From contig WFPZ01000252.1 of the NCBI GenBank assembly GCA_015487335.1, forward strand, positions 1 to 19,126: a stretch of DNA of 19,126 bases. The letters are read 5' to 3'. The position numbers were made by a program, and so were the translations under genes. This DNA is from Paracoccaceae bacterium (GTDB lineage Bacteria; Pseudomonadota; Alphaproteobacteria; Rhodobacterales; Rhodobacteraceae). The notes under the pieces are model-generated. The model did not search any database, was not told the origin of the DNA, and saw only the letters and a program-made list of their open reading frames with translations. This document shows, piece after piece, positions 1 through 6,787 of the stretch (positions are counted from its first letter, which is position 1; each line of letters starts with the position of its first letter).

Positions 1-450
1 GGTGGGGGCATTCCCACCGCCCGCGCTCTCCACCGCGCCGGCCAGTGGTCGGGCGCGGCCGATACCGTCACCCTCGCCTGCGAGGCCCGTTTCCTGCGCC
101 GCAAGCGCCTGACCACGGATTCGGGCGAGGACTTCCTCGTGGACCTGCCCGAAACCGTCTCGCTGAACCAGGGCGATGCTTTCGTGCTCGAGGATGACCG
201 GCTGATCGAGGTGATCGCCGCCTCCGAGCCCCTCTACCAGATCACCGGCGATCTGCCCCGCCTCGCCTGGCATGTCGGCAACCGCCACACCCCCTGCCAG
301 ATCGAGCCCCACCGCCTGCTCATCGCGCGCGACCATGTCCTGCGGCAGATGATCGAGCAGCTTGGCGGACACATCGAAGAGGTGGTTGAGCCCTTCACCC
401 CCGAGGGCGGCGCCTATGGCCACGGGCGCACCCACGGCCACAGCCACTGA
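1..450 (+). CDS. ureE: Urease accessory protein UreE (5' partial)
   Basis: UreE is the cytoplasmic nickel-binding metallochaperone that passes Ni2+ to the UreG/UreF/UreD complex for urease activation. The frame is open from the first base of the window and ends at TGA 448-450, giving 149 visible codons. The visible N-terminus (ARALHRAGQWSGAADTVTL) has no ATG/GTG/TTG in frame before position 139. The GTG at 139 would remove the whole N-terminal domain, so the true start is most likely just left of the window. The C-terminal metal-binding domain shows the conserved NRH (GNRHTPCQIE) and RDHVL motifs. It ends in a short His-rich tail (GHGRTHGHSH), shorter than the His tail of the Klebsiella protein. 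ureF begins 8 bases after the stop, so the genes are probably co-transcribed. The family call is firm; the exact start is unknown. Confidence 0.93.
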   Translation, partial: GGGIPTARALHRAGQWSGAADTVTLACEARFLRRKRLTTDSGEDFLVDLPETVSLNQGDAFVLEDDRLIEVIAASEPLYQITGDLPRLAWHVGNRHTPCQIEPHRLLIARDHVLRQMIEQLGGHIEEVVEPFTPEGGAYGHGRTHGHSH

Positions 451-458
451 GCCCGGCC

Positions 459-1103
459 ATGGACCACGGCGCGCTGCTCACCCTTGCCCGCTGGCTGAGC
501 CCGGCCTTTCCCACCGGCGGCTTCGCCTTCTCGCACGGGCTCGAGGCCGAGGTGGCCGCGGGCCGCATCGCAAGTGCCGCCGATCTGCAGGGCTGGCTGG
601 CCGACATCCTTGCCCATGGCAGCGGGCGCAACGATGCGATCCTGCTTGCCGCCAGCTGGCGGGCCGAGACCGATGCCGCGCGCGCCGAACTGGCCGATCT
701 GGCGCTGGCGCTGGCCGCCGGGGCCGAGCGGGCCCGCGAAACCCGCGCCCAGGGGGCGGCCTTCGTGCAGGCGCTGAAGGGAAGCGGCGAGGCGGTGCTG
801 CCCGAATGGCCGCTGCCGGTGGCGGTGGGGGCGGCGGCCCGGCGCGCCGGCCTGCCGCTTGCCGAAACCCTGCTGCTTTACCTTCAGAACTTCGCCACCA
901 ACCTGGCCACCATCGCGGTGCGCCACGTGCCGCTGGGCCACTCCGAGGGGCAGGGGGTGCTGGCCGCCCTTGCGCCGCGGATCCAGCGCCTCGCGGCCGA
1001 GGCCGAGGGCCTGGGGCTTGACGATCTGGGCACATGCGCCCTTGCTGCCGACATGGCCAGCCTCGAACACGAAACCATGCAGACCAGGATCTTCCGCTCA
1101 TGA
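459..1103 (+). CDS. ureF: Urease accessory protein UreF
   Basis: UreF is a helical accessory protein that binds apo-urease with UreD/UreH and recruits UreG, controlling GTP-dependent carbamylation and nickel insertion. The 214-residue product starts with MDHGALLTLARWLSPAFP and carries the family signature FPTGGFAFSHGLE near residues 20-32. The conserved C-terminal region includes FATNLATIAVRHVPLGHSEGQ. The length is close to the family norm of roughly 220-230. The ATG at 459 lies 8 bases after the ureE stop and gives the expected N-terminus. The stop overlaps the next start as ATGA (1100-1103), so ureF and ureG are probably translationally coupled. A longer overlapping frame on the same strand (362-1021) is a low-complexity shadow. 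Confidence 0.95.
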   Translation: MDHGALLTLARWLSPAFPTGGFAFSHGLEAEVAAGRIASAADLQGWLADILAHGSGRNDAILLAASWRAETDAARAELADLALALAAGAERARETRAQGAAFVQALKGSGEAVLPEWPLPVAVGAAARRAGLPLAETLLLYLQNFATNLATIAVRHVPLGHSEGQGVLAALAPRIQRLAAEAEGLGLDDLGTCALAADMASLEHETMQTRIFRS

Positions 1104-1744
1104 CGTCTCCCAATGGTCCCTTGCGCGTCGGCATCGGCGGCCCCGTCGGCACCGGCAAGACGACGCTCACCGAGCAGCTCTGCCGCGCCCTTGCCCCGCA
1201 TCTGTCGATGGCCGTCATCACCAATGACATCTACACCCGCGAGGATGCCGAATACCTGATGCGCGCCCAGGCGCTGCCGCTTCGGCGCATCCGCGCCGTC
1301 GAAACCGGCGGCTGCCCGCATACGGCGATCCGCGAGGATGCCTCGATCAACCTCGCGGCGCTGGCCGACCTGCGCGCCGAGTTCCCCGACCTCGACCTGG
1401 TGCTGATCGAATCGGGCGGCGACAACCTGGCCGCCACCTTCAGCCCCGAACTGGTGGACCTGACGATCTACGTGATCGACGTGGCGGCAGGCCAGGACAT
1501 CCCCCGCAAGGGCGGCGCGGCGCTGACCCGCTCGGACCTGCTGATCGTCAACAAGACGGACCTCGCCCCCCATGTGGGGGTGTCGCTGGAAGACTACCGC
1601 GCCGATGTGGAGGCGATGCGCGCCGGGCGGCCCTTCGTCATGGCCGAACTTCGCACCGGCAGGGGGATCGACCGGATCGTGGAATTTCTCGCCCAGGCCG
1701 GCGGCCTGCCCCTCGCCGGTGACGTGCGTCTGCGGCCAGACTGA
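1100..1744 (+). CDS. ureG: Urease accessory GTPase UreG
   Basis: UreG is a SIMIBI-class GTPase that hydrolyses GTP to drive nickel loading into the urease active site. The product is 214 residues, typical for bacterial UreG. Visible motifs in order are the P-loop GPVGTGKT (about residues 14-21), the CPH metal-binding motif within GGCPHTAIREDAS (about residues 72-74), the SGGDNLAATFSPEL signature, and the NKTD guanine-specificity motif. The same frame is open upstream to an ATG at 1034, but that extension lies inside ureF and has no family similarity. The ATG at 1100, overlapping the ureF stop, puts the P-loop at its usual distance from the N-terminus. It is the last urease gene on this strand. 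A degraded IS66 transposase fragment begins almost directly after the stop, and no terminator hairpin was seen. Confidence 0.97.
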   Translation: MTSPNGPLRVGIGGPVGTGKTTLTEQLCRALAPHLSMAVITNDIYTREDAEYLMRAQALPLRRIRAVETGGCPHTAIREDASINLAALADLRAEFPDLDLVLIESGGDNLAATFSPELVDLTIYVIDVAAGQDIPRKGGAALTRSDLLIVNKTDLAPHVGVSLEDYRADVEAMRAGRPFVMAELRTGRGIDRIVEFLAQAGGLPLAGDVRLRPD

Positions 1745-1752
1745 GGCATCTG

Positions 1753-1917
1753 TCAATTGTTCTGAACGGGAAAAATGCCCTGTCCGCCGGTCATGAGGCC
1801 GGCGCCGGGAGCCGGGCTCTGATCGCCTCGCTCATCGAGACCTGCAAGCTCGATGCTGTTGAACCTCATGCCCGGCTGGCTGCCTCCCACGCCAGCGCGG
1901 GCGGCCACATGCAGAGG
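1753..1917 (+). pseudogene. C-terminal remnant of an IS66-family transposase
   Basis: Read in frame from 1753, the DNA encodes SIVLNGKNALSAGHEAGA followed by ALIASLIETCKLDAVEPHARL. This matches the conserved C-terminal tail of IS66 TnpC proteins as I remember it (pattern PIVLNRKNALFAGxDxGA...IASLIETCKLNxVDPxAYL). Differences at usually constant positions (R to G, F to S, Y to R) suggest decay. The similarity fades after about 1917, before the usual DELLPW ending. Nothing of the DDE catalytic core, TnpA or TnpB is present. The remnant begins within about 10 bases of the ureG stop and has no start codon of its own, so it cannot be functional. It marks an old insertion or rearrangement at the urease operon edge. 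The boundaries are approximate. Confidence 0.72.
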
Positions 1918-1929
1918 TCATGCAGAGGT
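1908..1929 (+). repeat. 11-bp tandem direct repeat (two copies)
   Basis: CATGCAGAGGT occurs twice head to tail (1908-1918 and 1919-1929) at the right edge of the IS66 remnant. A small tandem duplication fits replication slippage in decaying DNA, or a trace of the junction. No function is claimed. Confidence 0.8.
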
Positions 1930-2043
1930 GCTATCAAATATCTTTGGCACTTCTGGTCATGCGGCCTGCCTGAAGTTTGAAATGGTGCTGGCGCAGAAGC
2001 TCTACGCCACAATTTATATTCACGAAGCAGAATATAATGCTTG

Positions 2044-2064
2044 ACCCCGGCCCCGATCCGGGGT
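2044..2064. repeat. GC-rich inverted repeat (hairpin)
   Basis: ACCCCGG (2044-2050) and CCGGGGT (2058-2064) are perfect inverted arms around a 7-base loop. No T-run follows on either strand, so this is not a classical intrinsic terminator. Similar CCCCGG...CCGGGG palindromes are common intergenic repeats in alphaproteobacteria, as I remember. Its position 11 bases upstream of the first small gene argues against starting that gene at the ATG at 2037, which would put the hairpin inside the coding region. Confidence 0.6.
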
Positions 2065-2075
2065 TCATCGCCGCC

Positions 2076-2309
2076 ATGGCCTTTCTTGACCGAATCCCGC
2101 TCTCATCCCTCCTTCTGGTGGTTGCCCTTCTGGGGCTGGCGCCGTTTTTCCCCGAACCCCATGTGTGGGAGAAGCTCAGGATGCTTGCCGCGGGCCAGCT
2201 GAGCCGCGGCATCGACATCTTCGATCTTGCCCTGCATGGCACGCCGTGGCTTGTGCTGCTGGCCAAGCTGGCGCGCCTGGGGCTTGCCCGGAGGTCCCCC
2301 GATGCTTGA
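2076..2309 (+). CDS. Small conserved membrane protein, copy 1
   Basis: The function is unknown. The 77-residue product has a hydrophobic segment at about residues 8-24 (LSSLLLVVALLGLAPFF), a conserved polar stretch PEPHVWEKLRM, and a second, less hydrophobic helix around HGTPWLVLLAKLARL. This suggests a small inner-membrane protein. The frame is open further upstream (ATG at 2037), but the ATG at 2076 gives an N-terminus (MAFLDRIPLS) that aligns with the next gene's (MLELIDQMPLS), so I prefer it. No clear ribosome binding site precedes it. It overlaps the downstream paralog by 8 bases. Comparable short proteins are, as I recall, sometimes auto-labelled 'RND transporter'; the sequence does not support transporter activity. 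Confidence 0.72.
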   Translation: MAFLDRIPLSSLLLVVALLGLAPFFPEPHVWEKLRMLAAGQLSRGIDIFDLALHGTPWLVLLAKLARLGLARRSPDA

Positions 2310-2511
2310 ACTGATAGACCAGATGCCGCTGTCCTATGCGGTGCTCGCGGCACTGACGCTGGGGCTTGCCCCCTTCTTCCCCGAGCCGCACATCTGGGAA
2401 AAGATCAAGATGATCAGGGCGGGCACGCTGAAGCGCCCGATCGACATCTTCGACTTCCTGCTGCACGCCGCGCCCTTCGTTCTGCTGGCCGTCAAGCTGG
2501 TGCGCCTGTAG
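2302..2511 (+). CDS. Small conserved membrane protein, copy 2
   Basis: The function is unknown. This 69-residue paralog follows the previous gene directly. From LGLAPFFPEPH onward, 32 of 50 aligned positions are identical between the two, including WEK, IDIFD, LH and KL.RL. It has one clear hydrophobic segment (residues 10-26) and an amphipathic or second membrane helix at the C-terminus. The ATG at 2302 has a good Shine-Dalgarno GGAGGT at 2290-2295, 6 bases upstream, and overlaps the end of copy 1, so the two are probably translated together in similar amounts. A longer frame from 2227 would overlap copy 1 heavily and adds unrelated residues. The gene ends 21 bases before the convergent M20 peptidase gene. 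Confidence 0.78.
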   Translation: MLELIDQMPLSYAVLAALTLGLAPFFPEPHIWEKIKMIRAGTLKRPIDIFDFLLHAAPFVLLAVKLVRL

Positions 2512-2532
2512 CCGCAGGCACCGCCCCCGGCC

Positions 2533-3906
2533 TCAGCCCGTCAGCGCGGCCAGGATCCGCGCCCAGCTGCGCGTGCCCTTGTGGAAGCTTTCGAGATCGT
2601 ATTTCTCGTTGGGCGAGTGGATCGCGTCGTCGTCCTTGCCGAAGCCGATCAGCATCGCGTCCATGCCGAGGATTTCCTTGAACAGCCCGGCAATCGGGAT
2701 CGAGCCGCCGCAGCCCACATAGGCCGCCGGGCGCGGCCATTCTTCCGACAGCGCCCGGCGGGCCTTCTCGAAGGCCGGATCGTCGGTCGACATCTGCGCC
2801 GCCGGTGCTGCGCCGTGGCCGAGAAACTCCACCTCGCAGTCGGGCGGCAGCATGGAGCGCACATGGGCGCGAAAGGCCTTGCGGATCTCGTGCGGGTCCT
2901 GCCGGCCCACAAGGCGGAAGCTGATCTTGGCCGAGGCGCTGGCCGGCAGAACCGTCTTGAACCCCTCGCCGGTGTAGCCGCCGGTGATCCCGTTCACCTC
3001 GCAGGTGGGGCGCGACCAGATCATCTCGAGCACCGAGCGCCCCTTCTCGCCGGCCGGCTGCGACAGCCCGACCTCGCGCAGGAATCTCTCCTCGTCGAAG
3101 CCGATGGCCTGCCACTGATCGAGGATCTCCTGCGGCATCTCCGGCACCCCGTCGTAGAAGCCGGGCAGGGTGATGCGCCCCTGCTCGTCGTGCAGGCTGG
3201 CGATGATGCGCGCCAGCACCGCGATGGGGTTGACGGCCGCGCCGCCGTACATGCCCGAGTGCAGGTCCTTGTCGGGGCCGGTGATGGTGAGCTCCTCGGC
3301 CAGCAGCCCGCGCAGCATGGTGACGATGGCGGGGGTGTCCTCTCCCACCAGGCCGGTGTCGCAGATCAGCGCGATGTCGCCGCGCAGCTCGTCGGCATGG
3401 CGGCGCATGAAGGGCACCAGCGAGGGCGAGCCCGATTCCTCCTCGCCTTCGAGGAAGATGGTGATCCGGCAGGGCAGGGCCCCGTGCACCGCCTTCCAGG
3501 CCCGGCAGGCCTCGATGAAGGTCATCAGCTGGCCCTTGTCGTCCGAGGCCCCGCGCCCGCGTATAACCTTGCCCTTCGGGGTGTCTTCCACCGCCGGCTC
3601 GAAGGGGGGGCGCCGCCACAGTTCGATCGGGTCGACGGGCTGCACGTCGTAGTGGCCGTAGAACACCAGATGCGGGCCGCCCTCGCCGCCATGCGCCACC
3701 ACCATCGGGTGGCCCGGGGTGGGGTGCTTCCGAGCGTCAAGTCCGATGCTGGCAAGGTCGGCCACCAGCCAGTCGGCGGCAAGGTCGCATTCCTCCGCAT
3801 GGGCCGGATCGGTGGAGATCGAGGGAATGCGCAGAAGCTGCAGCAGCCTTTCGGTGGCCCGGGGCAGCTCGTGGTCGATGCGGGCGAGCACGTCGTCGAG
3901 ATTCAT
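2533..3906 (-). CDS. M20-family metallopeptidase (dipeptidase-like)
   Basis: This is a predicted cytoplasmic di-zinc exopeptidase of the M20 (DapE/CNDP2/carboxypeptidase G2) group, 457 residues. Metal and catalytic motifs are visible: HYDVQP (H85, D87), GRGASDDKGQ (bridging Asp D122) and EGEEESGS (general base E156, metal ligand E157). These are followed by the lid/dimerisation region with HSGMYGGAAVNP and a late IHSPNEKYDLESF motif containing the last metal-binding His. The pattern is closest to dipeptidases of the CNDP2 type, but the substrate cannot be read from the sequence. The frame extends 20 codons further upstream, but the ATG at 3906 has AGGAGT at 3914-3919 with a 7-base gap, so it is chosen. 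It is divergent from hemA; the shared 265-base gap holds an FNR-type box. Confidence 0.93.
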   Translation of the reverse strand: MNLDDVLARIDHELPRATERLLQLLRIPSISTDPAHAEECDLAADWLVADLASIGLDARKHPTPGHPMVVAHGGEGGPHLVFYGHYDVQPVDPIELWRRPPFEPAVEDTPKGKVIRGRGASDDKGQLMTFIEACRAWKAVHGALPCRITIFLEGEEESGSPSLVPFMRRHADELRGDIALICDTGLVGEDTPAIVTMLRGLLAEELTITGPDKDLHSGMYGGAAVNPIAVLARIIASLHDEQGRITLPGFYDGVPEMPQEILDQWQAIGFDEERFLREVGLSQPAGEKGRSVLEMIWSRPTCEVNGITGGYTGEGFKTVLPASASAKISFRLVGRQDPHEIRKAFRAHVRSMLPPDCEVEFLGHGAAPAAQMSTDDPAFEKARRALSEEWPRPAAYVGCGGSIPIAGLFKEILGMDAMLIGFGKDDDAIHSPNEKYDLESFHKGTRSWARILAALTG

Positions 3907-3991
3907 GCGCGGAACTCCTGAGGCTTTTCGCGTCACGTTAGCAGGGGGAATTGCCCTGTCCAGCACAATGAACCGGCGGCCCCCGGTGCGG

Positions 3992-4007
3992 ATTGACCGA
4001 GGTCAAT
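3992..4007. promoter_or_regulatory. FNR/FnrL-type operator upstream of hemA
   Basis: ATTGACC-GA-GGTCAAT is a perfect 7-bp inverted repeat and contains TTGAC-N4-GTCAA, close to the FNR/FnrL consensus TTGAT-N4-ATCAA; in the core half-sites only the last inner base pair differs. Its centre lies between 3999 and 4000. A class II FNR promoter places the site at -41.5, which predicts a start at 4041 and a -10 box at 4029-4034. The bases there are CATGAT, 4 of 6 matches to TATAAT. Anaerobic control of hemA by FnrL is reported for Rhodobacter sphaeroides. The site is about 165 bases upstream of the hemA start and 86 upstream of the divergent peptidase, so it could influence either. Confidence 0.75.
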
Positions 4008-4171
4008 TTCCCGGGGCGCGATTGAGGGCATGATCGACCGCGGAGCGAAACTGCGGCTTGCGCCTGGCGGGCGCGGCATATGGTATCGGCGCGCTGTTTG
4101 GAGTGGCTTTTCGCGCCGAATGCGCGTAAGGCATATGAAAAGCTGAATATGTGGCCTCGGGGGAGAGACCG

Positions 4172-5395
4172 TTGAATTACGAAGACAGGCTTCAAGCCGC
4201 CATCGACCGCTTGCATCAGGAGGGGCGGTATCGCACCTTCATCGACATCGAGCGGCTGAACGGCTCCTTTCCCCATGCGGTCTGGCATCGCCCCGACGGG
4301 GAAGACCGCCAGATCACCGTCTGGTGCGGCAACGACTACCTCGGCATGGGCCAGCATCCGGCGGTTCTTGCCGCCATGCACGAGGCGATCGAACGTTCCG
4401 GCGCGGGTTCCGGTGGCACCCGCAACATTTCGGGCACCACCATCTACCACAAGCAGCTGGAGGCCGAGCTGGCCGATCTGCACCGCAAGGAGGCGGCGCT
4501 GCTGTTCACCTCGGCCTATATCGCCAACGATGCCACGCTTTCCACCCTGCCCAGGCTGTTTCCCGGGCTGATCATCTATTCCGACGAGCTCAACCACGCC
4601 TCGATGATCGAGGGCATCCGCCGCAACGGCGGGGCCAAGCGCATCTTCCGCCACAACGACGTGGCGCATCTGCGAGAGCTTCTCGCCGCCGACGACCCGG
4701 AGGCGCCCAAGCTGATCGCCTTCGAATCGATCTACTCGATGGACGGCGACTTCGGCCCGATCGAGGAAATCTGCGATCTCGCGCAGGAATTCGGCGCGCT
4801 CACCTATCTCGACGAGGTGCACGCGGTGGGCATGTACGGCCCCCGCGGCGCCGGCGTGGCCGAGCGCGACGGGCTGATGGGGCGCGTCGACATCATCAAC
4901 GGCACCCTGGCCAAGGCCTACGGGGTGCATGGCGGCTACATTGCGGCCTCCGAGCGGATGGTGGATGCGATCCGCTCCTATGCGCCGGGCTTCATCTTCA
5001 CCACCTCGCTGCCGCCGGCGGTGGCGGCCGGCGCGGCGGCTTCGGTGCGCCATCTCAAGGGCGACCGGGAAATTCGCGAACTGCACCAGAGCCGGGCGAA
5101 GACGCTGAAGATGCGCCTCAAGGCCCTGGGCCTGCCGATCATCGACCACGGCAGCCATATCGTGCCGGTGCATGTGGGCGATCCGGTCCATTGCAAGAAG
5201 CTCTCGGATCTGCTGCTGGAAGAGCATGGCATCTACGTGCAGCCGATCAACTTCCCCACCGTGCCGCGCGGCACCGAGCGGCTGCGCTTCACGCCCTCGC
5301 CGGTGCACGGCCCCGACGAGATCGACCGGCTGGTGAAGGCGCTCGACGAGCTGTGGTCGCAATGTGCGCTGAATCGCGCCGAACTGTCCGCCTGA
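4172..5395 (+). CDS. hemA: 5-aminolevulinate synthase
   Basis: This is the PLP-dependent enzyme that condenses glycine with succinyl-CoA to 5-aminolevulinate, the first step of tetrapyrrole synthesis in alphaproteobacteria (C4 route). The 407-residue protein matches Rhodobacter capsulatus HemA nearly position for position: GRYRTFIDIER, WCGNDYLGMGQHP, GAGSGGTRNISGTT, DEVHAVGMYGPRGAG (D214, H217) and GTLAKAYGVHGGYIA, with the PLP lysine at residue 248 by alignment. The start is the TTG at 4172, preceded by the purine-rich GGGAGAG at 4160-4166; it gives an N-terminus that aligns with MDYNLALDKAI of known HemA. An upstream in-frame GTG at 4151 would add seven residues and cover the ribosome binding site. 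An FNR-type box upstream suggests oxygen regulation. The gene stands alone; rodZ follows after 112 bases. Confidence 0.97.
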   Translation: MNYEDRLQAAIDRLHQEGRYRTFIDIERLNGSFPHAVWHRPDGEDRQITVWCGNDYLGMGQHPAVLAAMHEAIERSGAGSGGTRNISGTTIYHKQLEAELADLHRKEAALLFTSAYIANDATLSTLPRLFPGLIIYSDELNHASMIEGIRRNGGAKRIFRHNDVAHLRELLAADDPEAPKLIAFESIYSMDGDFGPIEEICDLAQEFGALTYLDEVHAVGMYGPRGAGVAERDGLMGRVDIINGTLAKAYGVHGGYIAASERMVDAIRSYAPGFIFTTSLPPAVAAGAAASVRHLKGDREIRELHQSRAKTLKMRLKALGLPIIDHGSHIVPVHVGDPVHCKKLSDLLLEEHGIYVQPINFPTVPRGTERLRFTPSPVHGPDEIDRLVKALDELWSQCALNRAELSA

Positions 5396-5458
5396 ACGTC
5401 GCGCCCGGTGCAAACGGGCTTGCACTGTGATAAGGTTTCTCACAATACGCGAGGCGGG

Positions 5459-5468
5459 GATTCGAATC
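5459..5468. promoter_or_regulatory. Palindromic double GANTC site
   Basis: GATTCGAATC is a perfect 10-bp palindrome made of two abutting GANTC sites (the CcrM methylation target in alphaproteobacteria). It sits inside a longer imperfect inverted repeat (5454-5474) about 40 bases upstream of the RodZ-like gene. It superficially resembles a tRNA T-loop, but the stem does not pair. Any regulatory role is a guess. Confidence 0.35.
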
Positions 5469-5507
5469 GCCCGCGACCGGGGATGCTGAAATCATGGGGC
5501 AGGGGCT

Positions 5508-6725
5508 ATGATCGGCAGGAGGTCATCTCCTCCGGAAGAAGTACAGGCAAAACCGAAGGGTTTTGACGATTTCGAGCTGCGCCTCGGCGATGTCATGCGG
5601 GGCGAGCGCGCCACACTCGGAAAATCGCTGCTCGACGTCCAGCGCGAACTCAAGATCAAGGCCACCTACATCGCCGCCATCGAGAACGCCGACCCGACCG
5701 CCTTCGAAACCCAGGGCTTCATTGCCGGCTACGTGCGCTCCTATGCCCGCTACCTCGGCCTCGACCCCGAATGGGCCTATGCGCAGTTCTGCAAGGAAAG
5801 CAATTTCAGCACCTCCCACGGCATGTCGCCTGCCGCTTCCGCGCCCCGCGGCTCCGCCACGGCCGAGCGGCCCGGCCAGGCCCGCGGCCTGGGCGATCCG
5901 GATGCGCTTTTCGTTCCCCGGGGCGAGGGGCTGATCTCGCGCATCGAGCCGGGTGCCATCGGCTCGGTTCTGGTGCTGCTGTCGCTGATCGTGGTGATCG
6001 GCTACGGCGGCTGGTCGGTATTCAGGGAAATCCAGAAGGTCCAGTTCGCCCCGGTCGAACAGGCCCCCGCCGTGGCCTCCGCCGTCGACGTCATCGAGCC
6101 CGACGCCGAGGTGCTGGCCGCGCTCGAGGAAACCTCGGGTCTGCTCGCGCCCGGCGCCGACGCGCTGGACAGGCTCTACCGCCCCGAGGCGCTGGACGTG
6201 CCGGTGCTGGTGGCCCGCGACGCCCCCATCGCCACGCTCGATCCCACCACTGTCGGGGCGCTGGCCGCCCGGCCGCTGCGCAGCGAGCCCCTGCCGCAGG
6301 TGGCCGCCTCCGCTCCGCCCGAGGATACCGAGGTCAGCGCCGCCATCGATGCCGCCTCGGCCTCCGTCCAGGTGGTGGCCGAGGAGGCGCCCGAGGTGGT
6401 GCTGTTCGCGGTGCGCCCCTCCTGGGTGCGGGTGCGCGCCGCCGACGGCACGGTGCTGTTCGAAAAGATCCTCGATGCCGGCGAGCGCTACGTGATCCCC
6501 GCCACCGAAGACCCCCCGGTGCTGCGCGCCGGCAATGCGGGCTCGGTCTATTTCATGGTGGGGGGGCAGACATACGGCCCGGCGGGCGAGGGGCCCAGCG
6601 TCGTCAAGAACCTCGTGCTCAGCGCCGAGGAGCTCTCTTCGCGCTTCCAGGTGGCCGATCTGGGCAAGGACGTCGATCTTGCCCGCTTCATCGCCGTGGC
6701 CCAGGCCCGGGCGGCCGAGGAATAG
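5508..6725 (+). CDS. rodZ: RodZ-like helix-turn-helix membrane protein with DUF4115 domain
   Basis: This is a RodZ-family bitopic membrane protein; RodZ links MreB to the elongation machinery at the inner membrane and affects cell shape. The 405-residue product has an N-terminal helix-turn-helix domain at about residues 20-93 (GDVMRGERATLGKSLLDVQ, YIAAIENADP, GFIAGYVRSYARYLGLD). A linker and a transmembrane segment at about 149-169 follow. Next come a long Ala/Pro/acidic periplasmic linker (170-295) and a C-terminal DUF4115 domain (about 297-372; VRPSWVRVRAADGTVLFEK, AGNAGSVYFMVGG). The ATG at 5508 is preceded by a G-rich stretch but no classic ribosome binding site. The order rodZ-ispG is also seen in E. 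coli, which supports the call. A strict RodZ role in this lineage is inferred; 'HTH domain protein' would be the cautious name. Confidence 0.85.
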   Translation: MIGRRSSPPEEVQAKPKGFDDFELRLGDVMRGERATLGKSLLDVQRELKIKATYIAAIENADPTAFETQGFIAGYVRSYARYLGLDPEWAYAQFCKESNFSTSHGMSPAASAPRGSATAERPGQARGLGDPDALFVPRGEGLISRIEPGAIGSVLVLLSLIVVIGYGGWSVFREIQKVQFAPVEQAPAVASAVDVIEPDAEVLAALEETSGLLAPGADALDRLYRPEALDVPVLVARDAPIATLDPTTVGALAARPLRSEPLPQVAASAPPEDTEVSAAIDAASASVQVVAEEAPEVVLFAVRPSWVRVRAADGTVLFEKILDAGERYVIPATEDPPVLRAGNAGSVYFMVGGQTYGPAGEGPSVVKNLVLSAEELSSRFQVADLGKDVDLARFIAVAQARAAEE

Positions 6726-6787
6726 GGCAGGGGCGTATCCGGGCCTTCCGCGTGCAGCCCGTCTTCGCCGTTCCGGAGCGTTCTTCA

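Larger units (their letters stand above)
1745..2075. other. Gene-free stretch between ureG and the small membrane proteins
   Basis: This 331-base gap holds the IS66 remnant (1753-1917), the 11-bp tandem repeat (1908-1929), an unusually AT-rich stretch at about 1930-2038, and a hairpin at 2044-2064. An open frame at 1853-2044 (63 codons) overlaps the transposase remnant in another frame and resembles no protein I know. A weak promoter for the downstream genes may lie in the AT-rich part, for example TTGAAA at 1977-1982 with TCTACG 18 bases later, but the match is poor. Confidence 0.6.

Noticed and set aside
1853..2044. 63-codon open frame between ureG and the small genes
   Set aside because: It overlaps the IS66 remnant in a different frame, has no ribosome binding site and no recognisable protein features.
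2037..2075. Longer N-terminus for the first small membrane protein
   Set aside because: It would translate the hairpin at 2044-2064 (LDPGPDPGF), and the paralog aligns from the ATG at 2076.
2581..3921. 446-codon plus-strand frame opposite the M20 peptidase
   Set aside because: Antisense shadow; the minus strand carries all M20 metal and catalytic motifs and a good ribosome binding site.
5408..5425. Hairpin GTGCAA...TTGCAC after hemA as a terminator
   Set aside because: Only 6 pairs, no T-run follows, and an alternative GCCCG/CGGGC pairing competes with it.
5454..5474. tRNA T-arm-like string (GGGGATTCGAATCGCCC)
   Set aside because: The TTCGAAT loop is present, but the five-base stem pairs at only three positions, and no acceptor, D-arm or anticodon arm lies upstream.
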